DNA of 64,000 nucleotides from Mesorhizobium sp. WSM3626 (GCF_000513935.1 NZ_AZUY01000012.1:62001-126000); one strand, 5' to 3'. Positions 1 to 9,783 are shown, counted from the first letter of the stretch. Translations and numbers: made by a program. Notes: generated from the sequence alone by a model not told the origin.

Positions 1-459
1 CTCCTCGGCGATGCTGTCATATTGTGCCGGAATGACGACGCGCCGCGTTCGCTCGGGCTGGATCACCACCGTCTCGGCGACGCGTTCGTAGCGTGCCTTG
101 TGCCAGACCTTGCACAGCACCCGGCGGCCATGGATGACGCGCCATTCCCAGGAGTAGCCGCCGCCATCGACCCTGACGGTGCGGTAGATGGTCCGGGTGA
201 TTGCCGGGACCACTTCATATTGAACTTGTGCCGGAACGGTCATCACCACACGCTCACGGGTGCCATAGATCGGCGGATCATAGTCGACGATCTGCTGGCC
301 GGGAGGGCTGACCATGATGTCTTCGTAGACGGTGTCGTAAACGGCCGGTGTGCGGACGGGCTCGTAGCATTCGACGGCGCGGCCGCCTGCCGCCGTTTGC
401 GAAATCGAGCCGAGCAGGGTCAGCCCGGCGATGGTGAAGCATGCGGTTTTCCCAGACAT
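1..459 (-). CDS. Hypothetical secreted protein, C-terminus cut off by window edge
   Basis: The reading frame is open from an ATG at 459 to the left edge (153 codons, no stop), with a GGGGAG ribosome site just upstream. The first 25 or so residues look like a Sec signal peptide (short basic start, hydrophobic run, small residues before a GGRAVECYEP segment). The mature part is rich in Val, Tyr, Arg and Pro, with repeated 'Y-D/E-V-V/T-V-P' phrases, and reads like a periplasmic or surface protein. I do not recognise a catalytic motif. Its true end lies outside the window. The gene diverges from clpP across a 387-base gap. Confidence 0.6.
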   Translation of the reverse strand, partial: MSGKTACFTIAGLTLLGSISQTAAGGRAVECYEPVRTPAVYDTVYEDIMVSPPGQQIVDYDPPIYGTRERVVMTVPAQVQYEVVPAITRTIYRTVRVDGGGYSWEWRVIHGRRVLCKVWHKARYERVAETVVIQPERTRRVVIPAQYDSIAEE

Positions 460-483
460 GGCACTCCCCCGTTTGAACTCTAT

Positions 484-530
484 TGCATGGCGCCCAAAAG
501 TGAACCTCGGTTTTGGGGCAACGACATGCA
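484..530. repeat. Short palindromic intergenic repeat (REP-like)
   Basis: An imperfect palindrome: TGCATG (484-489) and GCCCAAAA (492-499) are mirrored by TTTTGGGGC (511-519) and CATGCA (525-530). The core CAAAAGTG...CGGTTTTG is the same as in the paired repeats at 34267-34354, so this belongs to a dispersed family. It lies in the 460-846 gap between the secreted-protein gene and clpP. The rest of that gap should hold the two divergent promoters, but I see no confident -35/-10 pair. Confidence 0.6.
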
Positions 531-846
531 TAAAAACACAAGTTCAACGTTGAATTGTAGGGGAGGCCGTTGCGGAGAAAAGCGGTTTCGGCGCATTTCG
601 TTAAGTGACGAGGTTAAGAAACTGCTACCTGGCGGGGCCGGCTCGGTATTTCGGGTCGGCGTGGCATCAGCTGCTGCTAATCCTTGCCCGGAAGCTTGAT
701 TCGACTTACCCAGATGGCTAGGACGGGTCGGCCTTGCACAAGGATGAGCCGGCATCCTATTTACATCTTGACGATCCAGAACCGATTCTGCCCGAGCTGC
801 CAGCCTGTCCGGCGCCGGAATCCCACCGCGAGACAAGAGATAACTG

Positions 847-1476
847 ATGAAGAATCCCGTCGAAACCTACATGAACCTCGTTCCGATGGTGGTCGAACAG
901 ACCAATCGCGGCGAGCGGGCCTACGACATTTTCTCGCGCCTCCTCAAGGAGCGCATCATATTCATCACCGGTCCGGTCGAGGACGGCATGGCGACGCTGG
1001 TCTGCGCTCAGCTCCTGTTCCTCGAAGCCGAGAACCCGAAGAAGGAAATCAACCTCTACATCAATTCGCCAGGTGGCGTCGTCACCTCGGGCATGGCGAT
1101 CTACGACACCATGCAGTTCATCAAGCCGGCCGTGTCGACGCTGTGCATCGGTCAGGCGGCCTCGATGGGCTCGCTGCTGCTGACCGCCGGCCACAAGGAC
1201 ATGCGCTTCGCCACGCCGAACGCCCGCATCATGGTTCACCAGCCGTCCGGCGGCTTCCAGGGCCAGGCGTCCGATATCGAGCGTCACGCCCAGGACATCA
1301 TCAAACTGAAGCGTCGCCTCAACGAGGTCTATGTCAAGCACACCGGCAAGAGCTATGACGAGATCGAGAAGACGCTCGACCGCGACCATTTCATGACCGC
1401 CGACGAGGCCAAGGATTTCGGCCTGATCGACAAGGTCATTTCGTCGCGCGAGGCGGCCGAGGGAGCGTTGGCATAA
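847..1476 (+). CDS. clpP: ATP-dependent Clp protease proteolytic subunit ClpP
   Basis: Serine peptidase that forms the tetradecameric degradation chamber and receives unfolded substrates from ClpX or ClpA. The 209-residue protein is full length for the family. The catalytic triad is visible as Ser106 (GQAASMGS), His131 (MVHQPSGG) and Asp180 (DRDHFM), and the oxyanion-loop segment INSPGG is at 72-77. The start is the ATG at 847, preceded by AAGAG. clpX follows 295 bases downstream in the same direction and lon after that, the usual alphaproteobacterial order. The 1477-1771 gap has only a weak 6-bp hairpin (1506-1522), so read-through into clpX is possible, although the gap is large enough for a separate clpX promoter. 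Confidence 0.97.
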   Translation: MKNPVETYMNLVPMVVEQTNRGERAYDIFSRLLKERIIFITGPVEDGMATLVCAQLLFLEAENPKKEINLYINSPGGVVTSGMAIYDTMQFIKPAVSTLCIGQAASMGSLLLTAGHKDMRFATPNARIMVHQPSGGFQGQASDIERHAQDIIKLKRRLNEVYVKHTGKSYDEIEKTLDRDHFMTADEAKDFGLIDKVISSREAAEGALA

Positions 1477-1771
1477 AGGCTAGTTGGCAGTTGGATGGCA
1501 CCATCACGCGCTTTTGGCGCGTCTTGCGTCATTTCGGCCACAATTGGCTGTTCCCTCGGAGGTCGGGATTGCCTACGTTAAGGCTATGTTGATTTTCGAC
1601 GGCTTAGCTTTGCGTGGGGAAGCTGCGAATCATTGCCACGTTTTCTGATTTGTGTTTCGTACGGAATACGTTGCGGGAGCCGGAAGACTGGCGGCGGCGG
1701 ATTCCCGCGATAAATAGAGTATGCGCCCTTTCAGCCAGACCATCGGCGGGCGGCCATGAAAGGACATGAAA

Positions 1772-3046
1772 ATGAGCAAGGTCGGCAACAACAGCGGTGA
1801 TTCCAAGAACACGCTCTATTGCTCGTTTTGCGGCAAAAGCCAGCACGAGGTGCGCAAGCTGATCGCCGGCCCAACGGTGTTCATCTGCGACGAGTGCGTC
1901 GAGCTGTGCATGGACATCATCCGCGAGGAGAACAAGACCTCGATGGTGAAGTCGCGCGAGGGCGTGCCGACCCCGCAGGAGATCCTCAAGGTTCTCGACG
2001 ACTACGTCATCGGCCAGCCCTACGCCAAGCGCGTGCTGTCGGTGGCGGTCCACAACCACTACAAGCGCCTCGCGCATGCCGGCAAGAACAACGACGTCGA
2101 GCTGGCCAAGTCCAACATCCTGCTCATCGGCCCGACCGGCTGCGGCAAGACGCTGCTCGCACAGACGTTGGCCCGCATCATCGACGTGCCCTTCACCATG
2201 GCGGACGCCACGACGCTGACCGAGGCCGGTTACGTCGGCGAGGACGTCGAGAACATCATCCTGAAGCTGTTGCAGTCGGCCGACTACAATGTCGAGCGCG
2301 CCCAGCGCGGCATCGTCTACATCGACGAAATCGACAAGATTTCGCGCAAGTCCGACAATCCGTCGATCACCCGCGACGTGTCGGGCGAGGGCGTGCAGCA
2401 GGCGCTGCTCAAGATCATGGAAGGCACGGTCGCCTCCGTGCCGCCGCAGGGCGGCCGCAAGCACCCGCAGCAGGAATTCCTGCAGGTCGACACCGCCAAC
2501 ATCCTGTTCATCTGCGGCGGCGCCTTCGCCGGGCTGGACAAGATCATCTCGGACCGCGGCAGGAAAACCTCGATCGGTTTTGGCGCCATCGTCGCGTCGC
2601 CGGAGGATCGCCGCACTGGTGACGTTTTCCGCCTGGTCGAGCCCGAGGATCTGCTGAAATTCGGCCTCATTCCGGAATTCGTCGGTCGTCTGCCGGTCCT
2701 GGCGACGCTCGAAGATCTCGACGAGCCGGCATTGATCCAGATCCTGACCGAGCCGAAGAACGCGCTGGTCAAGCAGTATCAGCGCCTGTTCGAGATGGAA
2801 AATGTCGACCTGACGTTCCACGAGAACGCGCTTTCGGCGATCGCCAAGCGCGCCATCGAGCGCAAGACCGGTGCGCGCGGCCTGCGTTCGATCATGGAAG
2901 CGATCCTGCTCGACACGATGTTCGAGCTGCCCGCGCTCGAAGGCGTGCGCGAGGTGGTGATTTCGGAAGAGGTGGTGACCGGCAGCGCTCGGCCGCTCTA
3001 CATCTATTCCGAACAGAAGGAAAAGAAGGGCAATGTCAGCGCCTGA
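1772..3046 (+). CDS. clpX: Clp protease ATP-binding subunit ClpX
   Basis: AAA+ unfoldase that recognises tagged or damaged proteins and threads them into ClpP. In order: an N-terminal zinc-binding domain (Cys17, Cys20, Cys39, Cys42), Walker A GPTGCGKT (120-127), the GYVGED pore loop (153-158), Walker B IVYIDE (181-186), an RKH loop around 229-231 and the IGF ClpP-docking loop (268-270). I chose the ATG at 1772 over the one at 1766 because AAGGA (1760-1764) is 7 bases from the former but only 1 base from the latter. That gives 424 residues. A perfect hairpin terminator follows at 3075. Confidence 0.97.
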   Translation: MSKVGNNSGDSKNTLYCSFCGKSQHEVRKLIAGPTVFICDECVELCMDIIREENKTSMVKSREGVPTPQEILKVLDDYVIGQPYAKRVLSVAVHNHYKRLAHAGKNNDVELAKSNILLIGPTGCGKTLLAQTLARIIDVPFTMADATTLTEAGYVGEDVENIILKLLQSADYNVERAQRGIVYIDEIDKISRKSDNPSITRDVSGEGVQQALLKIMEGTVASVPPQGGRKHPQQEFLQVDTANILFICGGAFAGLDKIISDRGRKTSIGFGAIVASPEDRRTGDVFRLVEPEDLLKFGLIPEFVGRLPVLATLEDLDEPALIQILTEPKNALVKQYQRLFEMENVDLTFHENALSAIAKRAIERKTGARGLRSIMEAILLDTMFELPALEGVREVVISEEVVTGSARPLYIYSEQKEKKGNVSA

Positions 3047-3074
3047 CATGGCACTTGGCCCTATATTTTTGTGG

Positions 3075-3100
3075 AACGGCGCCCATGCGGCGCCGTTTTG
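3075..3100 (+). terminator. Rho-independent terminator of clpX
   Basis: A perfect 9-bp stem AACGGCGCC/GGCGCCGTT (3075-3083 with 3089-3097) around a CATGC loop, followed by a T run. It separates clpX from lon, so lon must have its own promoter in the remaining 220 bases. Confidence 0.85.
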
Positions 3101-3320
3101 CTGTGAGGAACCGGCACACCTTCGCGATGGAATGGATTGCGGATCATGTTAACTCTTGATCTTTGGCCCGCCTGCCTCCACCTAACACGAGAAGGCCGAG
3201 GTGCCCGATTTCTGTGCTGTAAAACTCCCGTCATAAACGGTGGTAGGCGGAACGATCCCCGGTCGTTAATATGAGATTCGCGGTTGGTCTGATGGTGGCC
3301 GCGACATGAAAGGTTGGACA

Positions 3321-5732
3321 ATGGCCAAAATATCCAAGGCTCCCAGCGACGGCGTCTTCGCAGTCCTCCCGCTGCGCGACATCGTGGTGTTCCCGCACAT
3401 GATCGTTCCGCTCTTCGTCGGGCGTGAAAAGTCGATCAAGGCGCTGGAAGAGGTGATGGGTCAGGAAAAGCAGATCCTGCTTGCCACCCAGATGAATGCC
3501 GCCGATGACGATCCCGAGCCCGATGCCATCTTCGACATCGGCACGCTCGCCAATGTGCTGCAATTGCTGAAGCTGCCCGACGGCACCGTCAAGGTTCTGG
3601 TCGAGGGCGCCTCGCGTGCGAAAATCGTTTCCTTCACCGACCGTCCCGACTTCCACGAGGCCAAGGCCGCGGCGCTGGTCGAGCCGGAAGAGGAAGAGGT
3701 AGAAGTCGAGGCCCTTGCCCGCTCGGTCGTCACCGACTTCGAGAACTACGTCAAGCTGAACAAGAAGATCTCGCCCGAAGTGGTGGGTGCCGCCAGCCAG
3801 ATCGACGACTATTCCAAGCTCGCCGACACGGTTGCCTCGCATCTCGCCATCAAGATCCCTGAAAAGCAGGAAATGCTGGCCACGCTTTCCGTCAAGGAGC
3901 GGCTGGAAAAGGCGATGGGCTTCATGGAAGCCGAAATCTCCGTCCTGCAGGTGGAGAAGCGTATCCGCTCGCGCGTCAAGCGCCAGATGGAGAAGACGCA
4001 GCGCGAATACTACCTCAACGAGCAGATGAAGGCGATCCAGAAGGAACTCGGCGAAGGCGAGGACGGCCGCGACGAGGCCGCCGAGATCGAGGCGCGCATC
4101 AAGAAGACCAAGCTCTCCAAGGAGGCTCGCGAAAAGGCGGAAGCCGAATTGAAGAAGCTCAGGACGATGTCGCCGATGTCGGCTGAATCGACAGTCGTGC
4201 GCAACTATCTCGATTGGCTGCTGTCGATCCCGTGGGGCAAGAACTCCAAGGTCAAGCAGGACCTTGCCTACGCTCAGAACGTCCTCGACACCGATCACTT
4301 CGGCCTCGACAAGGTCAAGGATCGCATCGTCGAGTACCTTGCCGTGCAAAGCCGCCAGAAGAAGCTGAAGGGGCCGATCCTGTGCCTCGTCGGCCCTCCC
4401 GGTGTCGGCAAGACCTCGCTCGGCAAGTCGATCGCCAAGGCGACCGGTCGCGAATTCATCCGCATGGCGCTCGGCGGCGTGCGTGACGAAGCCGAGATCC
4501 GTGGTCACCGGCGCACCTATATCGGCTCGATGCCCGGCAAGGTCATCCAGTCGATGAAGAAGGCAAAGAAGTCCAACCCGCTCTTCCTGCTCGACGAGAT
4601 CGACAAGATGGGCCAGGACTTCCGTGGCGACCCGTCGTCGGCGCTGCTCGAGGTGCTCGACCCCGAACAGAACTCGACGTTCATGGACCATTACCTCGAG
4701 GTCGAATACGACCTGTCGAGCGTGATGTTCGTGACGACGGCGAACACGCTGAACATCCCTGCGCCCCTGATGGACCGCATGGAGATCATCCGTATCGCCG
4801 GCTACACCGAGGACGAGAAGATCGAGATTGCCAAGCGGCACCTGATGCCGAAGGTGATCCGCGATCACGCGCTGCAGCCGAAGGAGTTCTCCGTCGGTGA
4901 GGACGCGATCCGCGCCATCATCCAGACCTACACCCGTGAAGCGGGCGTCAGAAGCCTGGAGCGCGAGCTGATGAAGCTCGGGCGCAAGGCGGTGACCGAG
5001 ATCCTGAAGACGAAGAAGAAGACGGTGAGCATCACGGCGGCGAACCTCGCCGACTATCTCGGTGTTCAGCGCTACCGCTTCGGCCAGGTCGAGGCTGACG
5101 ATCAGGTCGGTGTCGTCACCGGTCTTGCCTGGACGGAGGTCGGCGGCGAGCTGCTGACGGTCGAAGGTGTCATGATGCCCGGCAAGGGCCGCATGACGGT
5201 GACCGGCAATCTGCGCGACGTGATGAAGGAATCGATTTCGGCGGCGGCCTCCTATGTCCGCTCGCGCGCCATCGATTTCGGCATCGAGCCGCCGCTGTTC
5301 GACAAGCGCGACATCCACGTGCACTTGCCGGAAGGCGCAACGCCGAAGGACGGCCCGTCCGCGGGCGCGGCCATGGCTACGGCCATTGTGTCGGTGCTGA
5401 CGGGTATTCCGGTTCGGGCCGATGTGGCGATGACTGGCGAGATAACGCTTCGCGGCCGCATCTTGCCGATCGGTGGCCTCAAGGAGAAGCTGCTCGCCGC
5501 GCTGCGCGGCGGCATCAAGAAGGTGCTGATCCCGGAAGACAACGCCAAGGATCTGGCGGAGATTCCGGACAACGTGAAGAACGGCATGGAAATCATTCCG
5601 GTCTCACGCGTCGGTGAGGTGTTGCGCCACGCGCTGGTGCGGATGCCGGAGCCGATCGAATGGGTCGAGCCGGTCAATCCGCCGGCCGCGACCGACAGTG
5701 CCGACGATGCCGGAAAGTCGCTTGCGCATTAG
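3321..5732 (+). CDS. lon: ATP-dependent protease Lon (La)
   Basis: Homo-oligomeric AAA+ serine protease that degrades misfolded and regulatory proteins. The N-terminal substrate-binding domain opens with the typical [14 protein letters not shown] coiled-coil segment is followed by Walker A GPPGVGKT (358-365) and Walker B FLLDEIDK. The C-terminal peptidase domain carries the Ser680 nucleophile (DGPSAG) and the Lys of the GLKEKLLAA segment near 723, completing the Ser-Lys dyad. The ATG at 3321 is preferred over 3306 because AAGG (about 3309-3313) is well spaced from it. The result is 803 residues, normal for Lon. It is flanked by terminators on both sides, so it is probably monocistronic. Confidence 0.97.
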   Translation: MAKISKAPSDGVFAVLPLRDIVVFPHMIVPLFVGREKSIKALEEVMGQEKQILLATQMNAADDDPEPDAIFDIGTLANVLQLLKLPDGTVKVLVEGASRAKIVSFTDRPDFHEAKAAALVEPEEEEVEVEALARSVVTDFENYVKLNKKISPEVVGAASQIDDYSKLADTVASHLAIKIPEKQEMLATLSVKERLEKAMGFMEAEISVLQVEKRIRSRVKRQMEKTQREYYLNEQMKAIQKELGEGEDGRDEAAEIEARIKKTKLSKEAREKAEAELKKLRTMSPMSAESTVVRNYLDWLLSIPWGKNSKVKQDLAYAQNVLDTDHFGLDKVKDRIVEYLAVQSRQKKLKGPILCLVGPPGVGKTSLGKSIAKATGREFIRMALGGVRDEAEIRGHRRTYIGSMPGKVIQSMKKAKKSNPLFLLDEIDKMGQDFRGDPSSALLEVLDPEQNSTFMDHYLEVEYDLSSVMFVTTANTLNIPAPLMDRMEIIRIAGYTEDEKIEIAKRHLMPKVIRDHALQPKEFSVGEDAIRAIIQTYTREAGVRSLERELMKLGRKAVTEILKTKKKTVSITAANLADYLGVQRYRFGQVEADDQVGVVTGLAWTEVGGELLTVEGVMMPGKGRMTVTGNLRDVMKESISAAASYVRSRAIDFGIEPPLFDKRDIHVHLPEGATPKDGPSAGAAMATAIVSVLTGIPVRADVAMTGEITLRGRILPIGGLKEKLLAALRGGIKKVLIPEDNAKDLAEIPDNVKNGMEIIPVSRVGEVLRHALVRMPEPIEWVEPVNPPAATDSADDAGKSLAH

Positions 5733-5761
5733 TTTTTTCTAAAGTTGCAGCGCACAAACAG

Positions 5762-5788
5762 AAAGCCGGGCCTCGCGCCCGGCTTTTT
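5762..5788 (+). terminator. Rho-independent terminator of lon
   Basis: A perfect 10-bp stem AAAGCCGGGC/GCCCGGCTTT with a 5-base loop and a following T run, 30 bases after the lon stop. The stem sequence is nearly identical to the terminator after HU at 6225. Confidence 0.9.
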
Positions 5789-5928
5789 CATGTGAAAAAC
5801 CCCGGAATTCCGGGCTTTTTCCGCTTTTTTCCTGCCTTTTCGACTTGGTTGCGGCAACGCTTCTTTCTAAAGTCCGTTTCCTGCCGGATGAGTCGTAAGT
5901 TCCGGTGTTCTCATGGAAGGGAATTTTT

Positions 5929-6201
5929 ATGAACAAGAACGAACTGGTGTCCGCTGTCGCCGACGCCGCGAGCATTTCGAAGGGTGACGCGCAGTCGGCG
6001 GTCGATGCAGTGTTTTCTGTCATCTCCGGCGAACTGAAGAAGGGCGGCGATGTCCGGCTTGTCGGCTTTGGCAATTTCACCGTGTCAAAGCGCGCTGCAT
6101 CCACCGGCCGCAACCCCCAGACCGGTGCCGAAGTGCAGATCCCGGCGCGCACCGTGCCGAAGTTCTCGGCCGGCAAGGGCCTCAAGGACGCCGTCAACTA
6201 A
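5929..6201 (+). CDS. hupB: DNA-binding protein HU
   Basis: Small histone-like protein that bends and compacts DNA as a dimer. The 90-residue protein starts MNKNELVSAVADAASISK and carries the DNA-binding arm segment GFGNFTVSKRAASTGRNPQT, with a C-terminal KFSAGKGLKDAVN. This is standard for the HU/IHF fold, and the sequence matches HU better than IHF alpha or beta. The ATG at 5929 is chosen over an upstream in-frame ATG at 5905 because it has an AAGGGA site about 6 bases upstream and gives the canonical HU N-terminus. The gene sits between two strong terminators. Confidence 0.96.
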   Translation: MNKNELVSAVADAASISKGDAQSAVDAVFSVISGELKKGGDVRLVGFGNFTVSKRAASTGRNPQTGAEVQIPARTVPKFSAGKGLKDAVN

Positions 6202-6224
6202 GCGCATTTAATTTTCAAAAACCA

Positions 6225-6256
6225 GAAAAGCCGGGCTTGCCCGGCTTTTCATTTTT
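6225..6256 (+). terminator. Rho-independent terminator of HU gene
   Basis: An extended stem GAAAAGCCGGGC paired with GCCCGGCTTTTC (6225-6250) is followed by ATTTTT. It ends the HU transcript just before the convergent aldo/keto reductase gene. Confidence 0.9.
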
Positions 6257-6285
6257 GGACTCGTGTCGATCGGATCGGAAGCTCC

Positions 6286-7308
6286 TCAAACAGTCGGGGC
6301 GTCGGCGCGCATCAAGCCTTCCTTCTTGAGATCGGCCCAGAGCGCTGCGGGGAGTTTCGCGTCCAGCAGCGACCGGTTGCTCTCGACTTCTTCAGGCCTC
6401 TGGCCGCCGGGGATGACCGAAACCACCGACGGGTGCAACAGCGGGAACTGCAGGGCGGCCTCGATCAGCCTGATATCATGGCGTTTGCAGACAGCCTCGA
6501 TGCGCGTCACGCGGTCGAGCACATCCTGCGGCGCTTCGGAATAGTTGTAGTAGGCGCCGGGCTTCGGTCCGGTCGCCAGGATGCCGGAATTGTAGGGGCC
6601 GCCGAGAACGATGCCGATGCCGCGTTTCTGGCAAAGCGGCAGGAACGATGTCAGCGCCTCCTGTTCCAGCAGCGTGTAGCGACCGGCAAGCAGGAACAGG
6701 TCGAAATCGCCGCGCTCGGCCAGCGTCTGGGCCACCTGCCACTCGTTGATGCCGCCGCCGAACGCCTTGATGACGCCTTGGTCGCGCAAGGCAAGCAGGC
6801 CATAATAGCCCGAGCGCATGAATTCATCGATGCGCTGGTCGGAGGCCTCCTTGCTGCCATGGGTGAAGATGTCGACATCGTGCACGAACAGGATGTCGAT
6901 GCGGTCGACGCCAAGCCGCTCCAGCGAGGCCTCGAACGAGCGCATGACGCCGTCATAGCTGTAATCGTAGACCTCCTTGCGCGACGGCGTGTCGAAGAAC
7001 TTGCCGATGGCCGTGCGCTCCTCCGGCGGGCAGGCGCGCATGATGCGGCCGACCTTGCTCGACAGCACATAGTCGTCGCGCTTCCTGGAGCGCAGGAACG
7101 GGTTGAGGCGCGTTTCCGACAGGCCGAGCCCATAGAGGGGTGCGGTGTCATAGTAGCGGCAGCCAGTCGCCCAGGCGGCCTCCAGCGTCGCATTGGCGTC
7201 CTCGTCGGAGACGGCGCGGTAAAGATTGCCGAGCGGAGCCGTGCCGAAGCCCAGCTCCGTAAAGGCGATGCCGCCATTGCCGATGCGGTCGAAATGCCGT
7301 GTCTTCAT
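6286..7308 (-). CDS. Aldo/keto reductase, sugar 1-dehydrogenase type
   Basis: Probable NAD(P)-dependent oxidation of an aldose to its lactone. The 340-residue protein is a TIM-barrel AKR of the D-threo-aldose/L-fucose dehydrogenase group. The catalytic tetrad is visible as Asp54, Tyr59 (DTAPLYG), Lys85 (SSKVG) and His143 (FVHDVD). A cofactor-phosphate segment follows near the C-terminus (SVIPGGQRPEEVESN). The gene diverges from a SIS-isomerase gene and shares a locus with a FucU mutarotase and a ribokinase-like kinase, which supports a deoxysugar or pentose substrate. Pyridoxal 4-dehydrogenase activity also occurs in this AKR branch and cannot be excluded. Confidence 0.8.
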   Translation of the reverse strand: MKTRHFDRIGNGGIAFTELGFGTAPLGNLYRAVSDEDANATLEAAWATGCRYYDTAPLYGLGLSETRLNPFLRSRKRDDYVLSSKVGRIMRACPPEERTAIGKFFDTPSRKEVYDYSYDGVMRSFEASLERLGVDRIDILFVHDVDIFTHGSKEASDQRIDEFMRSGYYGLLALRDQGVIKAFGGGINEWQVAQTLAERGDFDLFLLAGRYTLLEQEALTSFLPLCQKRGIGIVLGGPYNSGILATGPKPGAYYNYSEAPQDVLDRVTRIEAVCKRHDIRLIEAALQFPLLHPSVVSVIPGGQRPEEVESNRSLLDAKLPAALWADLKKEGLMRADAPTV

Positions 7309-7333
7309 GTCTTGAAATTTTCCCGGATTGATT

Positions 7334-7355
7334 TGTCTAACATGACACTATCATG
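7334..7355. promoter_or_regulatory. Candidate regulator-binding site between divergent sugar genes
   Basis: The AKR/SIS intergenic region contains TTGTCTAACA, which fits the GT-N3-AC core of FadR-type GntR operators. It is directly followed by the inverted repeat CATGA-CACTA-TCATG (7341-7355). No regulator gene is visible in this locus, so the assignment is only a suggestion. Confidence 0.25.
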
Positions 7356-7498
7356 CTCGTGGCTCGGCAAAAGCACCGCTGAGCGTTGGACACGCATTTT
7401 CGCGGTTGCTAGCATGAACGAAATCAAGCTGTTCCGGGGAAGAGCATGATCGGAAATTGCCAATCATCTTCGACTACTGGCACGCCGGTGACGCGGCC

Positions 7499-8065
7499 AT
7501 GAGCAACTCCGGCTTGCAGATGTTCAGGACCGCGCTCGACGAGCTTGGCGCGGTGCTGGCGCGCGTCGACCGCGATCGGATCGACGCCGCTTGCGGGATG
7601 CTGGCGGATGCCAGACAGATCGTCGTCTATGGCTGCGGCCGCGAGGCCTTGCAGGTGAAGGGCTTCGCCATGCGGCTCTATCATCTGGGCCTGCCGGTTT
7701 CGGTCGTCGGCGACATGACCACGCCGCCTGTAGGGCAGGGCGATGTCTTGCTTGTCAGTTCCGGGCCTGGCGAAACCTCGACTGTACTCACCCTGATGCG
7801 CATTGCGCGCGAGGCCGGCGCAACCGTCCTGCTCCTGACCGCCCAGGCGGGCGGCAGCGCTGTAGGGCTAGCCGATTTGACGCTGCTGATCCCGGCGCAG
7901 ACCATGGCCGACGACCAGGGGCCGCAAAAGACGTCGGTGCTGCCGATGGGCTCTGTATTCGAGGGCGCGTTGTTCCTGCTGTTCGAGATCATGGTGCTGA
8001 AACTCAGGGAATTGACCGCGGCGTCGCCGGAAGCCATGCGCGCCCGTCACACCAACATGGAATAG
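7499..8065 (+). CDS. SIS-domain sugar-phosphate isomerase, HxlB-like
   Basis: A 188-residue single SIS domain resembling 6-phospho-3-hexuloisomerase: VYGCGREALQVKGFAMRL near the N-terminus, then VSSGPGETSTV, the phosphosugar-binding loop. Likely role: ketose/aldose isomerisation of a sugar phosphate. There is no hexulose-phosphate synthase next to it, so formaldehyde fixation is not implied. The start is taken at ATG 7499, which gives the usual HxlB length. A TTG at 7457 would add 14 residues. It is followed 3 bases later by the creatininase-like gene, so the two are translationally linked. Confidence 0.75.
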   Translation: MSNSGLQMFRTALDELGAVLARVDRDRIDAACGMLADARQIVVYGCGREALQVKGFAMRLYHLGLPVSVVGDMTTPPVGQGDVLLVSSGPGETSTVLTLMRIAREAGATVLLLTAQAGGSAVGLADLTLLIPAQTMADDQGPQKTSVLPMGSVFEGALFLLFEIMVLKLRELTAASPEAMRARHTNME

Positions 8066-8068
8066 ACC

Positions 8069-8812
8069 ATGCGCTATGAACTGATGCTGCCGCACCAGAT
8101 CCGCAAGGCGATCGCGCAGAATTGGCCGGTCGCGCTGCCGCTCGGCGTGCTGGAATACCATGGCGAGCACATGGCCGTCGGCATGGACACGCTGGCCGTC
8201 ATCAAGACGCTGGAACTGTTCGAAAAAGAGAGCGACATCGTCATCCTGCCGCCCTTCTATTACGGGGCGGCGAGCTATGCCGTCGCACCGCCTGAAGGCA
8301 GCGGCTCCGTTCAGGTCGGCGGCAATCAACTGGCGCCGTTCGGCGAAGAGCTGTTCTACAGCCTGATGCGCATCGGCTTTCGCAACATCCACGCCATCAT
8401 TCATCACCAGACCGAGAATTTCGCCGCCGGCATGCCGACCGATCTCGCTTTCAAGACCGCCGGCAGACAGGCGATCTTCCGCTTCCTCGAGAAGCAGCGC
8501 GGCGAGGGCTGGTGGGGTTCCGAGACGATGGCCGACTACTATGCCGGACATGCCGCGGGCGAAAATTTCTTCAACTGGGTGCAGGTGCATCCGCTGATGC
8601 CGGCCGCCATGAACGGCAAGTATCCGTTCGACCATGCCGGCATCGGCGAGACGTCGCTGATGCTGGCGCTATGTCCGGAAGCAGTGGATGCCGCGCACTT
8701 CGCGGACAACAAAAGCTGGTATACGGCGAGCGCGGCGGATGCTTCGGCAGAACTCGGACAGCAGGGCGTCGCCATGATCATGGATCATCTGCGCGCGATC
8801 CTGAAGGTCTAG
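8069..8812 (+). CDS. Creatininase-family metal hydrolase, substrate unknown
   Basis: A 247-residue protein with the creatininase fold. Metal-ligand candidates are in LEYHGEHMAVGMD (Glu29, His31, His34, Asp40), and a GIGETS segment occurs near residue 194. The usual NGHGGN motif is replaced by a segment reading IIHHQTEN, so the active site is atypical. Creatininase relatives include creatinine amidohydrolases, mycofactocin MftE and, in Thermotoga, a hydrolase of an oxidised inositol ring. The setting here, between a SIS isomerase and a sugar ABC importer, argues for cleavage of a sugar- or cyclitol-derived intermediate rather than creatinine. Confident about family, not about reaction. Confidence 0.7.
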   Translation: MRYELMLPHQIRKAIAQNWPVALPLGVLEYHGEHMAVGMDTLAVIKTLELFEKESDIVILPPFYYGAASYAVAPPEGSGSVQVGGNQLAPFGEELFYSLMRIGFRNIHAIIHHQTENFAAGMPTDLAFKTAGRQAIFRFLEKQRGEGWWGSETMADYYAGHAAGENFFNWVQVHPLMPAAMNGKYPFDHAGIGETSLMLALCPEAVDAAHFADNKSWYTASAADASAELGQQGVAMIMDHLRAILKV

Positions 8813-8859
8813 CCCGACCTTTCCTTCGCCCACAGCGGAGCGAAAAAAGAGGCGCCCGG

Positions 8860-9777
8860 TTACTTCACCGCACCAGCCGTCATGCCCATGATCAGGTAAC
8901 GCTCCAGCGCGATGCCGATGACCGCAAGCGGCGCGATCGCCGCGGTGGCCAGAGCAGCCATCGACCACCAGTTGATACCTTGCGACCCCGTTTGGCTGGC
9001 GACCATGACCGGGATCGTCTTGGCGTCCGTCGACGTCAAAAGGGCGGCGAAGAAATACTCGTTCCAGCACAGCACCATTGCCAGGATGAAGGCTGCGACC
9101 ATGCCCGGCAGCGCGATCGGCATGACGATGCGGAAAAAGGCGCCCCAGATCGACAGGCCGTCGACGAGGGCTGCTTCCTCGAGCTCGACTGGAATCGAGT
9201 TGAACTGGTCACGCATGATCCAGATAACGATCGGCAGCACCATCAGCGTGTAGAGCAGGATCAACCCGATGCGCGTATCGAGCAGCCCGACTTCGCGGTA
9301 GAGCACCAGGAAGGGTAAGGCCAGCACCACCGGCGGCAGGATCAACTGCGACAGGAAGAAGAACGAGATGTCCTCGTTCTTGAACCAGGCGAAATGGTAG
9401 CGATAGCGGGTCAAGCCATAGGCGGCGAGGCTGCCGATGATGATCGCCAGGCTCGACGCGCCGACCGAGGTGATGACCGAATTCATGAAACGCTTGAGGA
9501 ATTCGTCGCGCACGGTCGAAGTCTGGAAGATCGAGTCCGGCGACAGGCCAAGCGATCGCCACCCTTTCCAATCCGGCTGGAAGTCGACAAACGGGATCAG
9601 ATGGCCCTGGGTGACATCCACCGCCGTTTTGAACGAGGTGGTGATGGTCCAATAGATCGGAAACAGGCAGATGAAGCCCCAGCAGGCGAGCGCGCCATAG
9701 ATGAAGACGCGGCTGGCGACGAAGCTCGCCGGCGAGCGGATTTCGGAGGCGACGTAGTCTGTGGTCTGGACGCTCAT
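8860..9777 (-). CDS. Sugar ABC transporter permease, MalG-type (CUT1)
   Basis: Inner-membrane subunit of a carbohydrate importer. The 305-residue protein has about six hydrophobic segments and the EAA loop that docks the ATPase (ELEEAALVDGLSIWGAFF, close to residues 203-220). It begins 6 bases after the stop of the partner permease, so the two are co-translated. Length and loop position fit the MalG subfamily. Transported substrate not deducible from the sequence; context suggests a monosaccharide or small glycoside. Confidence 0.88.
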   Translation of the reverse strand: MSVQTTDYVASEIRSPASFVASRVFIYGALACWGFICLFPIYWTITTSFKTAVDVTQGHLIPFVDFQPDWKGWRSLGLSPDSIFQTSTVRDEFLKRFMNSVITSVGASSLAIIIGSLAAYGLTRYRYHFAWFKNEDISFFFLSQLILPPVVLALPFLVLYREVGLLDTRIGLILLYTLMVLPIVIWIMRDQFNSIPVELEEAALVDGLSIWGAFFRIVMPIALPGMVAAFILAMVLCWNEYFFAALLTSTDAKTIPVMVASQTGSQGINWWSMAALATAAIAPLAVIGIALERYLIMGMTAGAVK

Positions 9778-9783
9778 CTTGCC

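Noticed and set aside
1604-3049. Long minus-strand open frame opposite clpX
   Set aside because: Mirror of clpX codon bias; no motif, and the sense gene is unambiguous.
3151-3186. Possible heat-shock (RpoH) promoter before lon, CTTG followed by CCTAAC
   Set aside because: The spacing between the two boxes is 22 bases, too long for the alphaproteobacterial RpoH consensus.
3231-5324. A 697-codon open frame on the minus strand across lon
   Set aside because: It is the antisense shadow of a certain lon gene in GC-rich DNA. Its translation is low-complexity (His/Leu/Asp/Arg) with no recognisable domain and no ribosome site.
7499-8065. Formaldehyde assimilation (RuMP) role for the HxlB-like isomerase
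   Set aside because: There is no hexulose-phosphate synthase gene nearby, and the isomerase lies in a sugar-import locus.
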